Part shown: one piece after another, positions 1-8,371 of the stretch | Layout of the letters: every line of letters starts with the position of its first letter | Numbering within the stretch: the stretch's first letter is position 1 | Origin: Deltaproteobacteria bacterium | GTDB taxonomy: Bacteria; Myxococcota_A; Polyangia; Polyangiales; Ga0077539 | Reading direction: 5' to 3' | Length of the DNA stretch: 64,000 nt | NCBI GenBank assembly: GCA_947477565.1 | Contig: CANJUR010000006.1 | Location: 1-64,000, forward strand | Made by a program: the position numbers and the translations under genes | Notes under the pieces: generated by a model | The model's database searches: none | Told to the model about the DNA's origin: nothing | Seen by the model: the letters and a program-made list of their open reading frames with translations, nothing else

Positions 1-852
1 GACGACAGACCGCGAACTCCAGAGTCGGCTCCATCGGCCTTTCGATCGCGCGTCCGAACTGCTCGCGCAAGTCCGACGAAGCACCGTCGTGAGCATTTCG
101 AACCGCCCGTGGTGGTCAAATTCATGCGGAAAATGATGGCCGTCTACACACCTCCCATCGTGGATGATCGGGCGGTAAGTTTGTCGCGACGCCCCGTCGC
201 TCACGCCGTGGTTGCTGTACCGGACGCGAGAGTGGCGCGATCTGATCGCCCTCGCCGATCGACCATGCGGTGCGTGCGAATGACAACGACAACCTGTCGC
301 AAGGCGGCTCTGTGGGTAGACTTCCCATGGGACACAACTGGGGCGATAGAGCCCGATGCGCGGTCGTTCACGGTCATCGACTGCAGGTTGGTTCAACGGA
401 GTCGCTCGCGGGAGGGTTTCTATCGCGGCATCGTGTTGCGGAGTGTCGCGTAGACCGGCGAGTCATTGTAGGTGAACTTGGAGCGCGGTGTGTGTCGTGC
501 TCCGGTCGCGCGTCAGCGGTGGGCATGCAGCGATGCTCGTCGCCAGCTTTCAAGCTGTGGGTGCCCGATCACGACGAGTGACAGATCGAGTCGGGATAGT
601 CGCGTTGTGGTCGGTTGCTACTAGCAGGTGAAGATGTTGTGGATCTACCGGGATTCGACGGTGTTGTTGCCCCGGCAGCGAATGCTGGTCGTGGCAGGAA
701 CCGTATTGTCCAGGGGAGAGCCGTAGCGTTTCTCTGAGGATACAACGACATCCAGGCATCATTCCGTGATGGAATGATGCCCGGCTTGCATGTTGATGCG
801 GTCGCGACTTATTTGAGTCGAGTCAGGCACTCACCTTGCGGTGAGCACGAGA
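1..852. other. Gene-poor stretch downstream of the pilin gene
   Basis: No reading frame here shows a recognisable domain or a good ribosome-binding site. One frame on the plus strand is open from base 2 to a TGA at 134-136. It reads like the last 44 residues of a protein (it begins TDRELQSRLHRPFDRASELL) and could be the 3' end of a gene entering from the left, but its third-position GC is only about 64 percent and nothing confirms it. The only other structure seen is a perfect hairpin at 755-781. Confidence 0.4.
755..781 (-). terminator. Perfect 11-bp hairpin after the pilin gene
   Basis: The arms GGCATCATTCC (755-765) and GGAATGATGCC (771-781) pair perfectly around a five-base loop. The hairpin lies about 70 bases past the pilin stop codon, which is where a terminator or mRNA-stabilising stem would sit. 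No run of T follows it on either strand, so it is not a classic intrinsic terminator. The strand is inferred from the pilin gene; the structure is symmetrical. Confidence 0.5.
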
Positions 853-1353
853 CTATTCGAGTTCGTTGGAGATGACGATTTGAGTGCCCTGAATCTCACC
901 GGCGTTCAGGGTGGCCGAACGGCTGAACCCCGAGTTGACGCCGTCGCCATCGATGTTACCCGTTGCGATGGAGTTGAAGCTGCTCGCCGAAGCCGTGGCT
1001 GCGTACTGGTAGTACAGGGGAGCATCGACCGAGAATCCGATTGCACTCCAGCCTGAATCGGCCGTGAACGCGGTGGGCTGCGCCGGATACTTAGACGCGG
1101 TCGGGCCCGCCGCGGGAAGAGGAGTGGCCGATGCGAAGCTGGCGACGCTCTGCTCCGAGGACTGGTTGAAGTAGGCGACTTCACCCTGATAGATCTTTGA
1201 GATGTTGCCGGTCGCCTCGCTGGTCTTCGAGCGCTTCACGTAGCGGGTGAACGCGGGGATCGCGACCGCGGCGAGAATGCCCAGGATGACCACAACGATC
1301 ATCAGTTCGACCAGGGTGAAGCCAGCGAGAACCTTCTTCATGGAACGCTTCAT
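853..1353 (-). CDS. pilA: Type IV major pilin-like prepilin (PilA)
   Basis: This encodes a 166-residue type IV pilin precursor. The class III leader [11 protein letters not shown] is followed by the cleavage site G|FTLVELM with Glu at mature position 5. A long hydrophobic helix ([17 protein letters not shown]) follows, which anchors the subunit and packs the fibre core. The rest is a short Ser/Ala/Gly-rich globular domain of the size seen in PilA-type pilins. The frame is open further upstream to 1509, but the ATG at 1353 is preceded by a good GGAGGG ribosome site and starts exactly at the leader, so it is preferred. Type IV pilins power twitching motility and adhesion. No pil assembly genes are visible beside it. 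A sigma-54-type promoter lies just upstream. A minor pilin or pseudopilin role is possible but less likely given the promoter and solitary position. Confidence 0.9.
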   Translation of the reverse strand: MKRSMKKVLAGFTLVELMIVVVILGILAAVAIPAFTRYVKRSKTSEATGNISKIYQGEVAYFNQSSEQSVASFASATPLPAAGPTASKYPAQPTAFTADSGWSAIGFSVDAPLYYQYAATASASSFNSIATGNIDGDGVNSGFSRSATLNAGEIQGTQIVISNELE

Positions 1354-1436
1354 TGAAGTACCCTCCGTCCGTTGATTCATCCGACATTTCGAACCGCTCG
1401 ATTTGTCAGAGCCTCGGATTGGACAGATGGCATGGA

Positions 1437-1453
1437 TGCAGTCGGTATGCCAA
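1437..1453 (-). promoter_or_regulatory. Sigma-54 (-24/-12) promoter for the pilin gene
   Basis: Read on the minus strand the bases are TTGGCATACCGACTGCA. They fit the sigma-54 consensus TGGCAC-N5-TTGCA, with the invariant GG and GC separated by exactly ten bases. The predicted transcript start is about 70 bases before the pilin ATG. pilA of Myxococcus xanthus is known to be transcribed by sigma-54 RNA polymerase with the PilS/PilR two-component system. A binding site for such an activator would be expected in the 1454-1600 region, but I could not define one. Confidence 0.75.
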
Positions 1454-2079
1454 TGGCTCTGTCGGTACCAAGCTCCGAAGCAGGAGCTAAAAATGCACAG
1501 GAGCTCCACAAATCATAGATGCACTCGAAGATCGGGGGCGCGGGCCTGGCCCTTGACACTCCCACTGGTGTGACGTGTTTTGTCACCCCGCCTTGACGGA
1601 ATGGGGCATCTCGCAGGCCAACGGCGAGGACTTTGCGGTTCGGGTCGTCGCGGAAACAACCTGCCGAAACGGCATCACCCCGCGACAGAACGAGCCTTTG
1701 ACTTCCCTTTTTGGCTCAGAGGCGCAGGGTAGTCATCTCCTCGCGCAGGACTGCGCCTGGTCGCGGACCCTGGGGTCAGCCGGATAACTTCTGGGGCGGG
1801 CAGTCCGCTGCGCCGAAGAGATCCGGCGGATCGTGACGCCAGTTTCCCTGCCGCGGCTCATCTTTGTTCCCGTCCAGCGATGCCTCCGTCGCGTGGATGA
1901 AGGCCGATGTCTCGATTCTCAGATCTTGAAACCGAAGAGGTTCGTGCGGCTCCAACGGGTAGTGGGGTCGTCCAAGACAACTCCTACCGTGATCGGAGCA
2001 CCCACTCCCCAATCCAGTAAACAATCAGAGGATATCGGGCATTCGCGGGGTGGTGAGCCGATGCGAAATCCCCGACCGC
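1454..2079. other. Intergenic region between pilin promoter and tRNA-Thr
   Basis: About 620 bases without a convincing gene. Several open frames of 70-130 codons exist, but none has a ribosome site, a recognisable domain or neighbour-like codon use. The part next to the pilin promoter probably holds its activator site. A TTGACA at 1553-1558 has no matching -10 box. I see no repeats or RNA fold I can name. Confidence 0.4.
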
Positions 2080-2154
<75 letters not shown>

Positions 2155-2250
2155 TAAGAGAGACGCGCTTCTATCATAGCTTGGTGATGTTGCAAGAGGG
2201 AATATCATCGGTTGGCGTCAGCGGCGGCATTCGGTAGGAGACACGATGAA

Positions 2251-3294
2251 ATGACCCTTCCAACGATAGACCTGAGATCAGACACCGTCACGCGTCCGAC
2301 GCCCGGGATGCGGGCCGCGATGGCTTCCGCGGTCGTCGGCGACGACGTTTTCGGGGAGGATCCAACCACACTCGAGTTGGAGCATAGAGTGGCGGACTTA
2401 CTGGGGAGGGAAGCCGGGATGTTTGTCCCGTCTGGGACCATGGCGAACCAGATCGCTCTCCAACTTCACGCTCGACATGGTGATGAGGTGTTGGTCGCGG
2501 AGGGTGCCCACTGTCTCTGGTACGAGTCCGGGGCGGCGGCCGCGATCGCGGGAGTGCAGTTGGTCCCGGTCGGGTTGGCTGGTGAGGTGTCTCCCGATCA
2601 GATTCGCGGCGCGCTGCGGCCGCGGGTGGACTGGTGTCCAGGCACCCGGGCTCTGGTGCTTGAGAACACCCACAACCGTGCTGGTGGCAGGGTTATTGGG
2701 ATCGCAGAGTGTCGGGCGGCGATCGTCGCGGCGCATGAGGCCGGCTTGAAGGTGCATCTCGATGGCGCGCGCCTCTTCAACGCTGCGGTCGCGCTGGGGG
2801 TGTCTGCCAGGGAGGTCGTTAGCGACGCGGACACGATCTCGGTCTGCCTTTCCAAGGGTCTCGGCGCTCCGGTCGGCTCGGTGCTGGTCGGGACACGTGA
2901 CCATTTGATCGAAGCACGCAGGCTTCGTAAAAGGATGGGCGGTGGCATGCGCCAGGTGGGCGTGCTTGCTGCCGCCGGAATCTTCGCGCTCGATCACCAC
3001 GTCGCGCGACTTGCCGAGGATCACCTTGCCGCCCGGACGTTGGCGAGCGGACTCGCACGGTGCAATGGGCTGACGGTCGGAACTCCAGACACCAACATCG
3101 TCATGATTGACCTTCCCGCCGACGGACCAATCGACGCAGGCGCTTTCGCGCATCGGGCGAAATCTCGAGGGATTCTTCTCTCGGTATTCGGAGAGTTCAG
3201 ACTTCGCGCGGTGACTCATCTGGACGTCTCGCTCAACGACGTCGGGGCCGCCACAGAGATGCTCCGCGAAATCGCTCACTCGGTCTTCGCGTGA
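2251..3294 (+). CDS. ltaE: Low-specificity L-threonine aldolase
   Basis: This 347-residue PLP enzyme of fold type I cleaves L-threonine or L-allo-threonine to glycine and acetaldehyde in the cytoplasm. The N-terminus has the family signature [16 protein letters not shown] and then [11 protein letters not shown]. The PLP-binding region has [10 protein letters not shown] and the aspartate-containing [12 protein letters not shown]. The Schiff-base lysine is in [14 protein letters not shown]. Length matches the family. The frame is open from 2212, but the ATG at 2251 begins the conserved sequence and has GGAG upstream. Its stop overlaps the GTG of the next gene by four bases, so the two are probably co-transcribed. 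A beta-eliminating lyase relative is the only close alternative. Confidence 0.93.
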   Translation: MTLPTIDLRSDTVTRPTPGMRAAMASAVVGDDVFGEDPTTLELEHRVADLLGREAGMFVPSGTMANQIALQLHARHGDEVLVAEGAHCLWYESGAAAAIAGVQLVPVGLAGEVSPDQIRGALRPRVDWCPGTRALVLENTHNRAGGRVIGIAECRAAIVAAHEAGLKVHLDGARLFNAAVALGVSAREVVSDADTISVCLSKGLGAPVGSVLVGTRDHLIEARRLRKRMGGGMRQVGVLAAAGIFALDHHVARLAEDHLAARTLASGLARCNGLTVGTPDTNIVMIDLPADGPIDAGAFAHRAKSRGILLSVFGEFRLRAVTHLDVSLNDVGAATEMLREIAHSVFA

Positions 3295-4382
3295 CCACGC
3301 GAACCCCGCCGCTCGCGCAAATCGTGCTCGCCATGGCGCTCGGAGGTTGTTCCGCTGGGATGTCCGCGAGTTATCGTCGGCGAATCGCCGAGGGAGATCG
3401 GGAGTACTCGTCAGGGAGGTTCCACAGCGCGGCGGTGGCGTACGAGGGCGCGGCGGCGGACGCTGAGGTGCCGCGCGACAGAAACGATGCGCGGTATCGC
3501 GCCGCGATGGCCTGCCGACGTGTCGGCGACCGTGCGTGCACGGAGAGATTGCTGTCCCTGGTGACCGGGGAGGGGAGCGACTGGGAACACAGGGCCCGTG
3601 CGCGCCTGCAGTTGGCAGTGATGGGTCTCGATTCGACGGTGCCCAGCGAGATCGCTGCCGCCCATCGCTCGTTGGCTGCGCTGGTTGAGGAAGCTCCCGA
3701 CACCGGACCCGCCCGCGGGGCGCTCAGGCTGCGACTGCGTGCGCTCGACGCAGAAATCCCGATCCGCTCGGCGGCAATCACTTGGTTGGGTTCGCTCGCA
3801 GCAAACCCACGAATCCAGAACTCGCTCATGATCGAGAGTGTCCTCGCCGAGCGTGCGATTCGCATCGAGGCCACGGGAGATCCGGTAGCGGCGGAGACCG
3901 CCTGGCTTGCTGTTGTCGAGTTTGTGCCTTACCCGGACAACAGCCATTGGGATGACGGGCACTTCGCACTCGCGAGAGTGCAACGCGCCGTGGGAAGGCC
4001 GCGGGATGCGCTCGCCACGCTGGCCCGGATGCTCGCTGTGCGAGAGGTTTCGTGGGGCAACGGGAGCTATGCGGCTCCCCGGTTTGACGACGGAGCGATG
4101 CTCGCCGCAGAAATATTACGCGACGATCTCGATGAGCCCAGAGCCGCCGCAGATGCTTTCCATCGAGTGTTTAGCGAGCACAGGACATCGTTGCGTAGAG
4201 ATAACGCGCTTTGGGAAGAGGCGGCGCTTCGTCGAAAAGACGATCTTGTAGGGGCGTGCGTGGTGTGGCGAACGCTGCTGGTTGAGTTTCCCTGCCAGCG
4301 CTTCGCCCGGCGGGCGGTGTCAGAGATGGCGGCTTGTCCGGGGCTTCAGGCGGCCGCTCCGGTATGTCCGGGGCGCGACTAG
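3291..4382 (+). CDS. TPR-like outer-membrane lipoprotein
   Basis: This 363-residue protein starts with a short hydrophobic signal ending in a lipobox (MALGGCSAG), so it is predicted to be a lipoprotein. The mature part is almost wholly helical and rich in Ala, Arg and Glu. It has repeated patterns like [16 protein letters not shown] and [12 protein letters not shown] that resemble tetratricopeptide repeats, near residues 35-60, 215-240 and 285-325. TPR lipoproteins often scaffold envelope complexes, but the partner is unknown here. It begins at a GTG that overlaps the threonine aldolase stop, although no metabolic link is evident. Several Cys residues ([16 protein letters not shown]) could form disulfides. 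Confidence 0.75.
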   Translation: MTTRTPPLAQIVLAMALGGCSAGMSASYRRRIAEGDREYSSGRFHSAAVAYEGAAADAEVPRDRNDARYRAAMACRRVGDRACTERLLSLVTGEGSDWEHRARARLQLAVMGLDSTVPSEIAAAHRSLAALVEEAPDTGPARGALRLRLRALDAEIPIRSAAITWLGSLAANPRIQNSLMIESVLAERAIRIEATGDPVAAETAWLAVVEFVPYPDNSHWDDGHFALARVQRAVGRPRDALATLARMLAVREVSWGNGSYAAPRFDDGAMLAAEILRDDLDEPRAAADAFHRVFSEHRTSLRRDNALWEEAALRRKDDLVGACVVWRTLLVEFPCQRFARRAVSEMAACPGLQAAAPVCPGRD

Positions 4383-4385
4383 AGT

Positions 4386-4754
4386 TCAGTCCTCGTCATC
4401 AACCGCTTCTTCGGCGTCGAGGTCGTCGTCGTCATCCGCGTCGAAGTCATCATCTGCGTCGTCATCCCCGGACGCTTCGACGGACTCGAATTTCAGTTCG
4501 ACCCCGACATCAGCGAGCTGTGACTCAAGGAGGTCGAGCAGCTCGTCGACGTCCTCGCCCGACCACTCCTCCAGAGTGTCGCCCAGAAAGTCGTAAAAGT
4601 CCGTGTCGATGCGGCGCTCGATCTCCTCAGCCTGATCTTCGCTGAAGGAGTCGAGGATGTCGTCGCGGAGTGTCTCCGTATCGCCCTCCTCGATGGCGTC
4701 CTGCGCCGAGAGCCGAATCTGCTTAACCGCACGCTTGTCCAGAAGGATTTCCAT
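4386..4754 (-). CDS. Very acidic small protein, unknown function
   Basis: This encodes 122 residues. An N-terminal helical part of about 90 residues (MEILLDKRAVKQIRLSAQDA, then DILDSFSEDQAEEIERRID) is followed by a tail dominated by Asp and Glu (residues 95-122). AAGGAA stands eight bases before the ATG. It has no signal peptide and is probably cytoplasmic. I do not recognise the family. Asp-rich tails of this kind occur in histone-like, ribosome-associated and DNA-mimic proteins, but nothing here decides between them. Its stop codon is three bases from the stop of the convergent lipoprotein gene. Confidence 0.75.
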   Translation of the reverse strand: MEILLDKRAVKQIRLSAQDAIEEGDTETLRDDILDSFSEDQAEEIERRIDTDFYDFLGDTLEEWSGEDVDELLDLLESQLADVGVELKFESVEASGDDDADDDFDADDDDDLDAEEAVDDED

Positions 4755-4816
4755 GGCCAGTTCCTTGTGCGGAGGGGATCAATCACAGCCGCGCCAACGT
4801 TGTCAACATCGCTTCG

Positions 4817-5509
4817 ATGGCGTCGGTGCTGGCAGCACCACCCCGAAGCCTCGTATCATGCGTGTGCGTGCACCTGCGGACGAAACGATCGAGCGCCACG
4901 TCGCTTGGAGCGGGCCTTTATTTCGTGGCGATGGTCGCGGGCGCCCAGGACATGTTGTCCCCTTCTCGCGAGGCCCCTTACCGATCCCACCGCCTACTCG
5001 TCGTCGGACTCGCGACGTCCGCCATCCTTCACGCTGACGCCGTCTGCCCCAACGATCGAACACTCTGTCCGCTCGGTGGCGGCGGTGGCATCGCGGTTGC
5101 TGTCGGGCGACGGACGTCTGCCTCGCGAGAGTGGCTCCTCGGGTATGACCTCTCCGTGCGAAACGCTCGCAACCTTTTCGCCTCCGCGACCCTGCAGCAG
5201 ATCCGCTTCGAATACCGTTGGGTGTACGCTTCGCCGGGGTCCAATGCGGAGGGGTTCGTTGGGGTCGGCGGTGGCGTCGTCGCGTACGGCGAACGCTTCG
5301 GTGTGACCACGCTCGGGCCTGCGGTCAGTGTGTCCGTCGGTGGGAGTTACTATCTGTCGCCGTTCGTGAACCTGGGGTTCGTCGGTCGGCTTGAGGCACT
5401 CCGGTTTCTTGTTCCTTTCGACACTGGGGATGGCGTTCGACGGAGCGATGGTGGCGTGGCGACGGTCCTTCTGGGGGGGTACATCACCGCCACATTCCGG
5501 GGGCCGTAA
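4817..5509 (+). CDS. Outer-membrane beta-barrel-like protein
   Basis: This encodes up to 230 residues. From about residue 85 it has alternating polar/hydrophobic strands rich in Gly, Tyr and Val (GIAVAVGRRTSASREWLLGYDLSV, GPAVSVSVGGSYYLSPFVNLGFVGRLEALRF), and it ends VLLGGYITATFRGP. This is typical of small outer-membrane beta-barrel proteins. The start is uncertain. A GTG at 4868 would give a short signal-like segment (LGAGLYFVAMVAGAQD), whereas the ATG at 4817 adds sequence without features. The function is unknown. It lies directly before the zinc-ribbon/FHA gene with a 67-base gap. Confidence 0.6.
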   Translation: MASVLAAPPRSLVSCVCVHLRTKRSSATSLGAGLYFVAMVAGAQDMLSPSREAPYRSHRLLVVGLATSAILHADAVCPNDRTLCPLGGGGGIAVAVGRRTSASREWLLGYDLSVRNARNLFASATLQQIRFEYRWVYASPGSNAEGFVGVGGGVVAYGERFGVTTLGPAVSVSVGGSYYLSPFVNLGFVGRLEALRFLVPFDTGDGVRRSDGGVATVLLGGYITATFRGP

Positions 5510-5576
5510 GTTACCTGCTGCTGCGCCGTGGTTGTGCTTGACGATCGGTAGCGCCGCGGTGTCCAATCCGGTCGTC

Positions 5577-6836
5577 ATGCAGTGCTCGAACTGCGGGCGG
5601 GTGAATCCGGCGAGTGCAGTGTACTGCCTCGACTGTGGTCACAAGCTCCGCGAGACCGCCAACATCGCCGCACCCCAGGCCGGGCCGTTTACTTCGGCAC
5701 CGGCCAGTCCCGCGCCCATCGCGGTGCCTCCACTCGATCACTGCCTCCGCTGCGGGGTGGACAATCCGCCCGGTGTGCGTTTTTGCCGGATGTGCGGCTT
5801 CGAATTTCGTCCGTCGGGAGAGTCCCCGGCCGCGCCTTCTTCTCCGCCCCTGGCACTCGCGCCGGTCGTCGCGCCGCAGGTTCTGCAGACGGTGGTTCCG
5901 GCCGCGGCCAACTGCCCTCGCTGTGGCACCGCCTTCGATCGGTCGATGTCTTTCTGCGGCGTATGCGGGCTGCCAGCGTCGGAGGTTCTTTCTTGCTCCC
6001 CGGCGTCACCTGCTGCGACGCCTTCGCTTCCGCCGCCCGGTGCGCCCGCGCTCAACAAGGTCGCCGCTGCAGCGCTCGGAATCGAGCCGTCTGGCCTTGT
6101 CGAGAGCCGCACAGACAACTTCGGTGCCGTGGCGGCGCAGGCCGGACCGCAGTTGGTCACGATACTGAAAGACGGCTCTGAGGGGACTATCCATCGGATC
6201 GGCAGCCCGGTGACCGACCTGGGGCGGTTCGAAGGCAACATCACCCTGCCGGATGATCCGTATTTGTCCCCACGGCATGCACGCATCCAGAAACGCGGAG
6301 AGCGGCACTACCTCCGCGACCTGGGCTCCGTGAACGGGGTCTTCTATCGTATCCGCGAGCCCGTCGATCTCGCACACGGTGACGTCGTGCTCGTGGGGCA
6401 GCAGGTGCTTCGGCTTGAGATTCTGGTCGATGGCGAGGTGTCGCTCGGACCTGTGATTAACTACGGGGTGATGCTGTTCGGCACCCCAGAGCAGCCCCGG
6501 CTAGCGCGGCTGATCCAACTTACGAGTGAAGGTATTCCACGAGATGTCTTTCACCTATATCGCGACGAGACAGTGATCGGCCGAGAGTCTGGCGACGTGG
6601 TTTTTACCGACGACGTATTTCTGTCGAGGCGGCACGTGTCCTTCAAGCTCGATCGAGCGCAGCGACGCGTGCAGGTCCGTGACCTGGGCAGTTCCAATGG
6701 CACCCTCGTGCTGTTCCGGGGTGAACGCGAGATCGCGGATGGTGATGTGTTCCGCATCGGCCATCACTTGTTCCGCTTCGACGCGTCGCCGCGGGGCACT
6801 ATCGCCAGCACGGCACAGGGGAGCACCGCCCGATGA
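5577..6836 (+). CDS. Triple zinc-ribbon, double FHA-domain protein
   Basis: This 419-residue cytoplasmic protein begins with three zinc-ribbon modules (CSNCGRVNPASAVYCLDCG at residues 2-20, CLRCGVDNPPGVRFCRMCG near 60, CPRCGTAFDRSMSFCGVCG near 115). These are separated by Pro/Ala-rich linkers. Two FHA domains follow. The first, near residues 200-270, has GRFEGNI, LSPRHARI and LGSVNGVFY. The second, near 320-400, has IGRESGDVVF, LSRRHVSF and LGSSNGTLV. FHA domains bind phosphothreonine through the conserved Arg, Ser and Asn seen here. The frame is open from 5391, but the ATG at 5577 starts exactly at the first zinc ribbon. A GTG at 5559 is the alternative. The stop overlaps the phosphatase start (ATGA), so the pair is probably translationally coupled. 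It likely acts as a multivalent adaptor. Confidence 0.88.
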   Translation: MQCSNCGRVNPASAVYCLDCGHKLRETANIAAPQAGPFTSAPASPAPIAVPPLDHCLRCGVDNPPGVRFCRMCGFEFRPSGESPAAPSSPPLALAPVVAPQVLQTVVPAAANCPRCGTAFDRSMSFCGVCGLPASEVLSCSPASPAATPSLPPPGAPALNKVAAAALGIEPSGLVESRTDNFGAVAAQAGPQLVTILKDGSEGTIHRIGSPVTDLGRFEGNITLPDDPYLSPRHARIQKRGERHYLRDLGSVNGVFYRIREPVDLAHGDVVLVGQQVLRLEILVDGEVSLGPVINYGVMLFGTPEQPRLARLIQLTSEGIPRDVFHLYRDETVIGRESGDVVFTDDVFLSRRHVSFKLDRAQRRVQVRDLGSSNGTLVLFRGEREIADGDVFRIGHHLFRFDASPRGTIASTAQGSTAR

Positions 6837-8335
6837 GCGAGAGCGAGAGACTCCAGGAGGAAGTGGCGACCGCGGCATCGTCCACTCCGTCCACCGTTTC
6901 AACCACGGTCGTTGCAGAGACAGAGCCTGCGGTCGAGACATCGGCTCCGCCTGAGTGCTCCCCTGCGTCGGAGCCTCCGCTGGTGCTGGAGTTCAATCTG
7001 CCCCCGGAGGCTGAGGCAGTTGCCGCTCCGACCGGTCAGGTGTCTCTCCGAATCGGTGGTGCGACCGATGTCGGGCGCATCCGCGACCACAATGAAGATA
7101 ATTTCGTGCTTGCCGATCTGACGCGTGGGAAGCGCGGCAGCGAGGACGTGGGCGACTCGATCTCAGTGGGAGCGCGTGGGGTGTTGCTCGCTGTTTGTGA
7201 CGGGATGGGCGGTGCCCTCGCCGGCGAGATCGCGAGCCAGATGGCGGTCGACGTGATCCATACGATCATGCAGGAAAGCTCGTCGCCCGATGATGCCGAT
7301 GAGTTTGCGCAGACCCTGGTGACTGCAGTGCAAGAAGCCGGCGCCCGGATTTTCCTTGCCGCCAAGACCAATCGTAACCAGCACGGTATGGGCACTACCT
7401 CTACGGTAGCGGGGGTGTTCGGGAAGACGCTCTTCGTAGGGCAGGTCGGTGACTCCCGAGCGTACCTCTTCCGGGGTGGACGCCTTCGGCAGATTACCAA
7501 AGACCAATCGTTGGTCTCGAAGCTGATTGAGGCTGGCCGACTCACGGAGGAGCAGGCGGAAAGCTACGAGCACGCGCACATTATCCTGCAGGCGCTCGGC
7601 ACCGCAGACGCAGTTTCGGTGGATCTTTCCTTTATCGATCTTCGTCGCGGAGATGCGCTGCTGCTTTGCTCAGATGGGCTATCTGGACTGGCAACTCACG
7701 ATCAATTGCGGGAGGCGCTCACCGAGATCGACGACCCGACGACATGTTGTCTTCGGCTCATCGACGCGGCCAACGAAGCTGGCGGTCACGACAACGTCAC
7801 CGTGGTGGTGGCCCGCTTCGACGGCGATCTTCCAGGGACGTCGATCGATGATGAACCGGTCGGTTACAACGCCTTCGTTCTTTCGGAGTCGGTTGAGTCG
7901 CCCATCGTCGGGAGCGCTTCGTCCGCTCTGAAGATGCCAGCGCTCCCGCCACCGGGGTCGGATGTAAAGAGGGCGCACTCCTACCCACCAGGTCGGGAGG
8001 ATCGGCTCAGGAGCGGTGCAGACGCGGCCGCCACATCGAAGGTGCGAACTTCGGACGATGAAGGTGAACCCGTAGTGCTCCCGGTCTCCCAGGCGGGAGC
8101 CTGGGTGGGCTGGTTGTTGGCCGCGGTTGCTGTGGCGATGCTCGCCTTTGCCGCCTGGAAACTGCTAGGGCCGGATGTACCTGAGCCAACGAACGTTCGC
8201 TCTGACCCTTCGCCGCCTGTGACCGCGGTGCAACCTCAGGGATGGACCGCCCCGACGTTGGTGCCTGCGCCGCATTGGGGAGATGCGTCGGAGTCTGAGG
8301 ATGCTGGCGGGCGCGTGGATACGGCGCGGGACTGA
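6833..8335 (+). CDS. PP2C-type Ser/Thr protein phosphatase with a C-terminal membrane helix
   Basis: This encodes 500 residues. After a Glu/Thr-rich N-terminus, the PP2C catalytic domain spans about residues 65-325. It carries the metal-binding motifs RIRDHNEDN, VCDGMGG, SDGLSG and GGHDNVTVVV, together with GTTSTVAG and VGQVGDSRAYL. All catalytic Asp residues are present. After a variable linker one transmembrane helix (AGAWVGWLLAAVAVAMLAFA, near 423-446) leaves a short C-terminal tail, so the catalytic domain is held at the inner face of the membrane. It should remove phosphate from Thr/Ser in proteins, the reverse of Hanks-type kinases. It overlaps the upstream FHA gene by four bases. No kinase is encoded nearby. 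Confidence 0.93.
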   Translation: MSESERLQEEVATAASSTPSTVSTTVVAETEPAVETSAPPECSPASEPPLVLEFNLPPEAEAVAAPTGQVSLRIGGATDVGRIRDHNEDNFVLADLTRGKRGSEDVGDSISVGARGVLLAVCDGMGGALAGEIASQMAVDVIHTIMQESSSPDDADEFAQTLVTAVQEAGARIFLAAKTNRNQHGMGTTSTVAGVFGKTLFVGQVGDSRAYLFRGGRLRQITKDQSLVSKLIEAGRLTEEQAESYEHAHIILQALGTADAVSVDLSFIDLRRGDALLLCSDGLSGLATHDQLREALTEIDDPTTCCLRLIDAANEAGGHDNVTVVVARFDGDLPGTSIDDEPVGYNAFVLSESVESPIVGSASSALKMPALPPPGSDVKRAHSYPPGREDRLRSGADAAATSKVRTSDDEGEPVVLPVSQAGAWVGWLLAAVAVAMLAFAAWKLLGPDVPEPTNVRSDPSPPVTAVQPQGWTAPTLVPAPHWGDASESEDAGGRVDTARD

Positions 8336-8371
8336 CCGCGCCATCGGCGCGGGTGTGGAATTCAGAGCATC

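Noticed and set aside
2398-3279. Long minus-strand frame across the threonine aldolase gene
   Set aside because: It is opposite a clearly conserved enzyme, has no ribosome site and no domain; it is a shadow of high-GC coding sequence.
5689-6377. Several alternative frames over the zinc-ribbon/FHA gene
   Set aside because: The Cys pairs and both FHA signatures are in one frame only.
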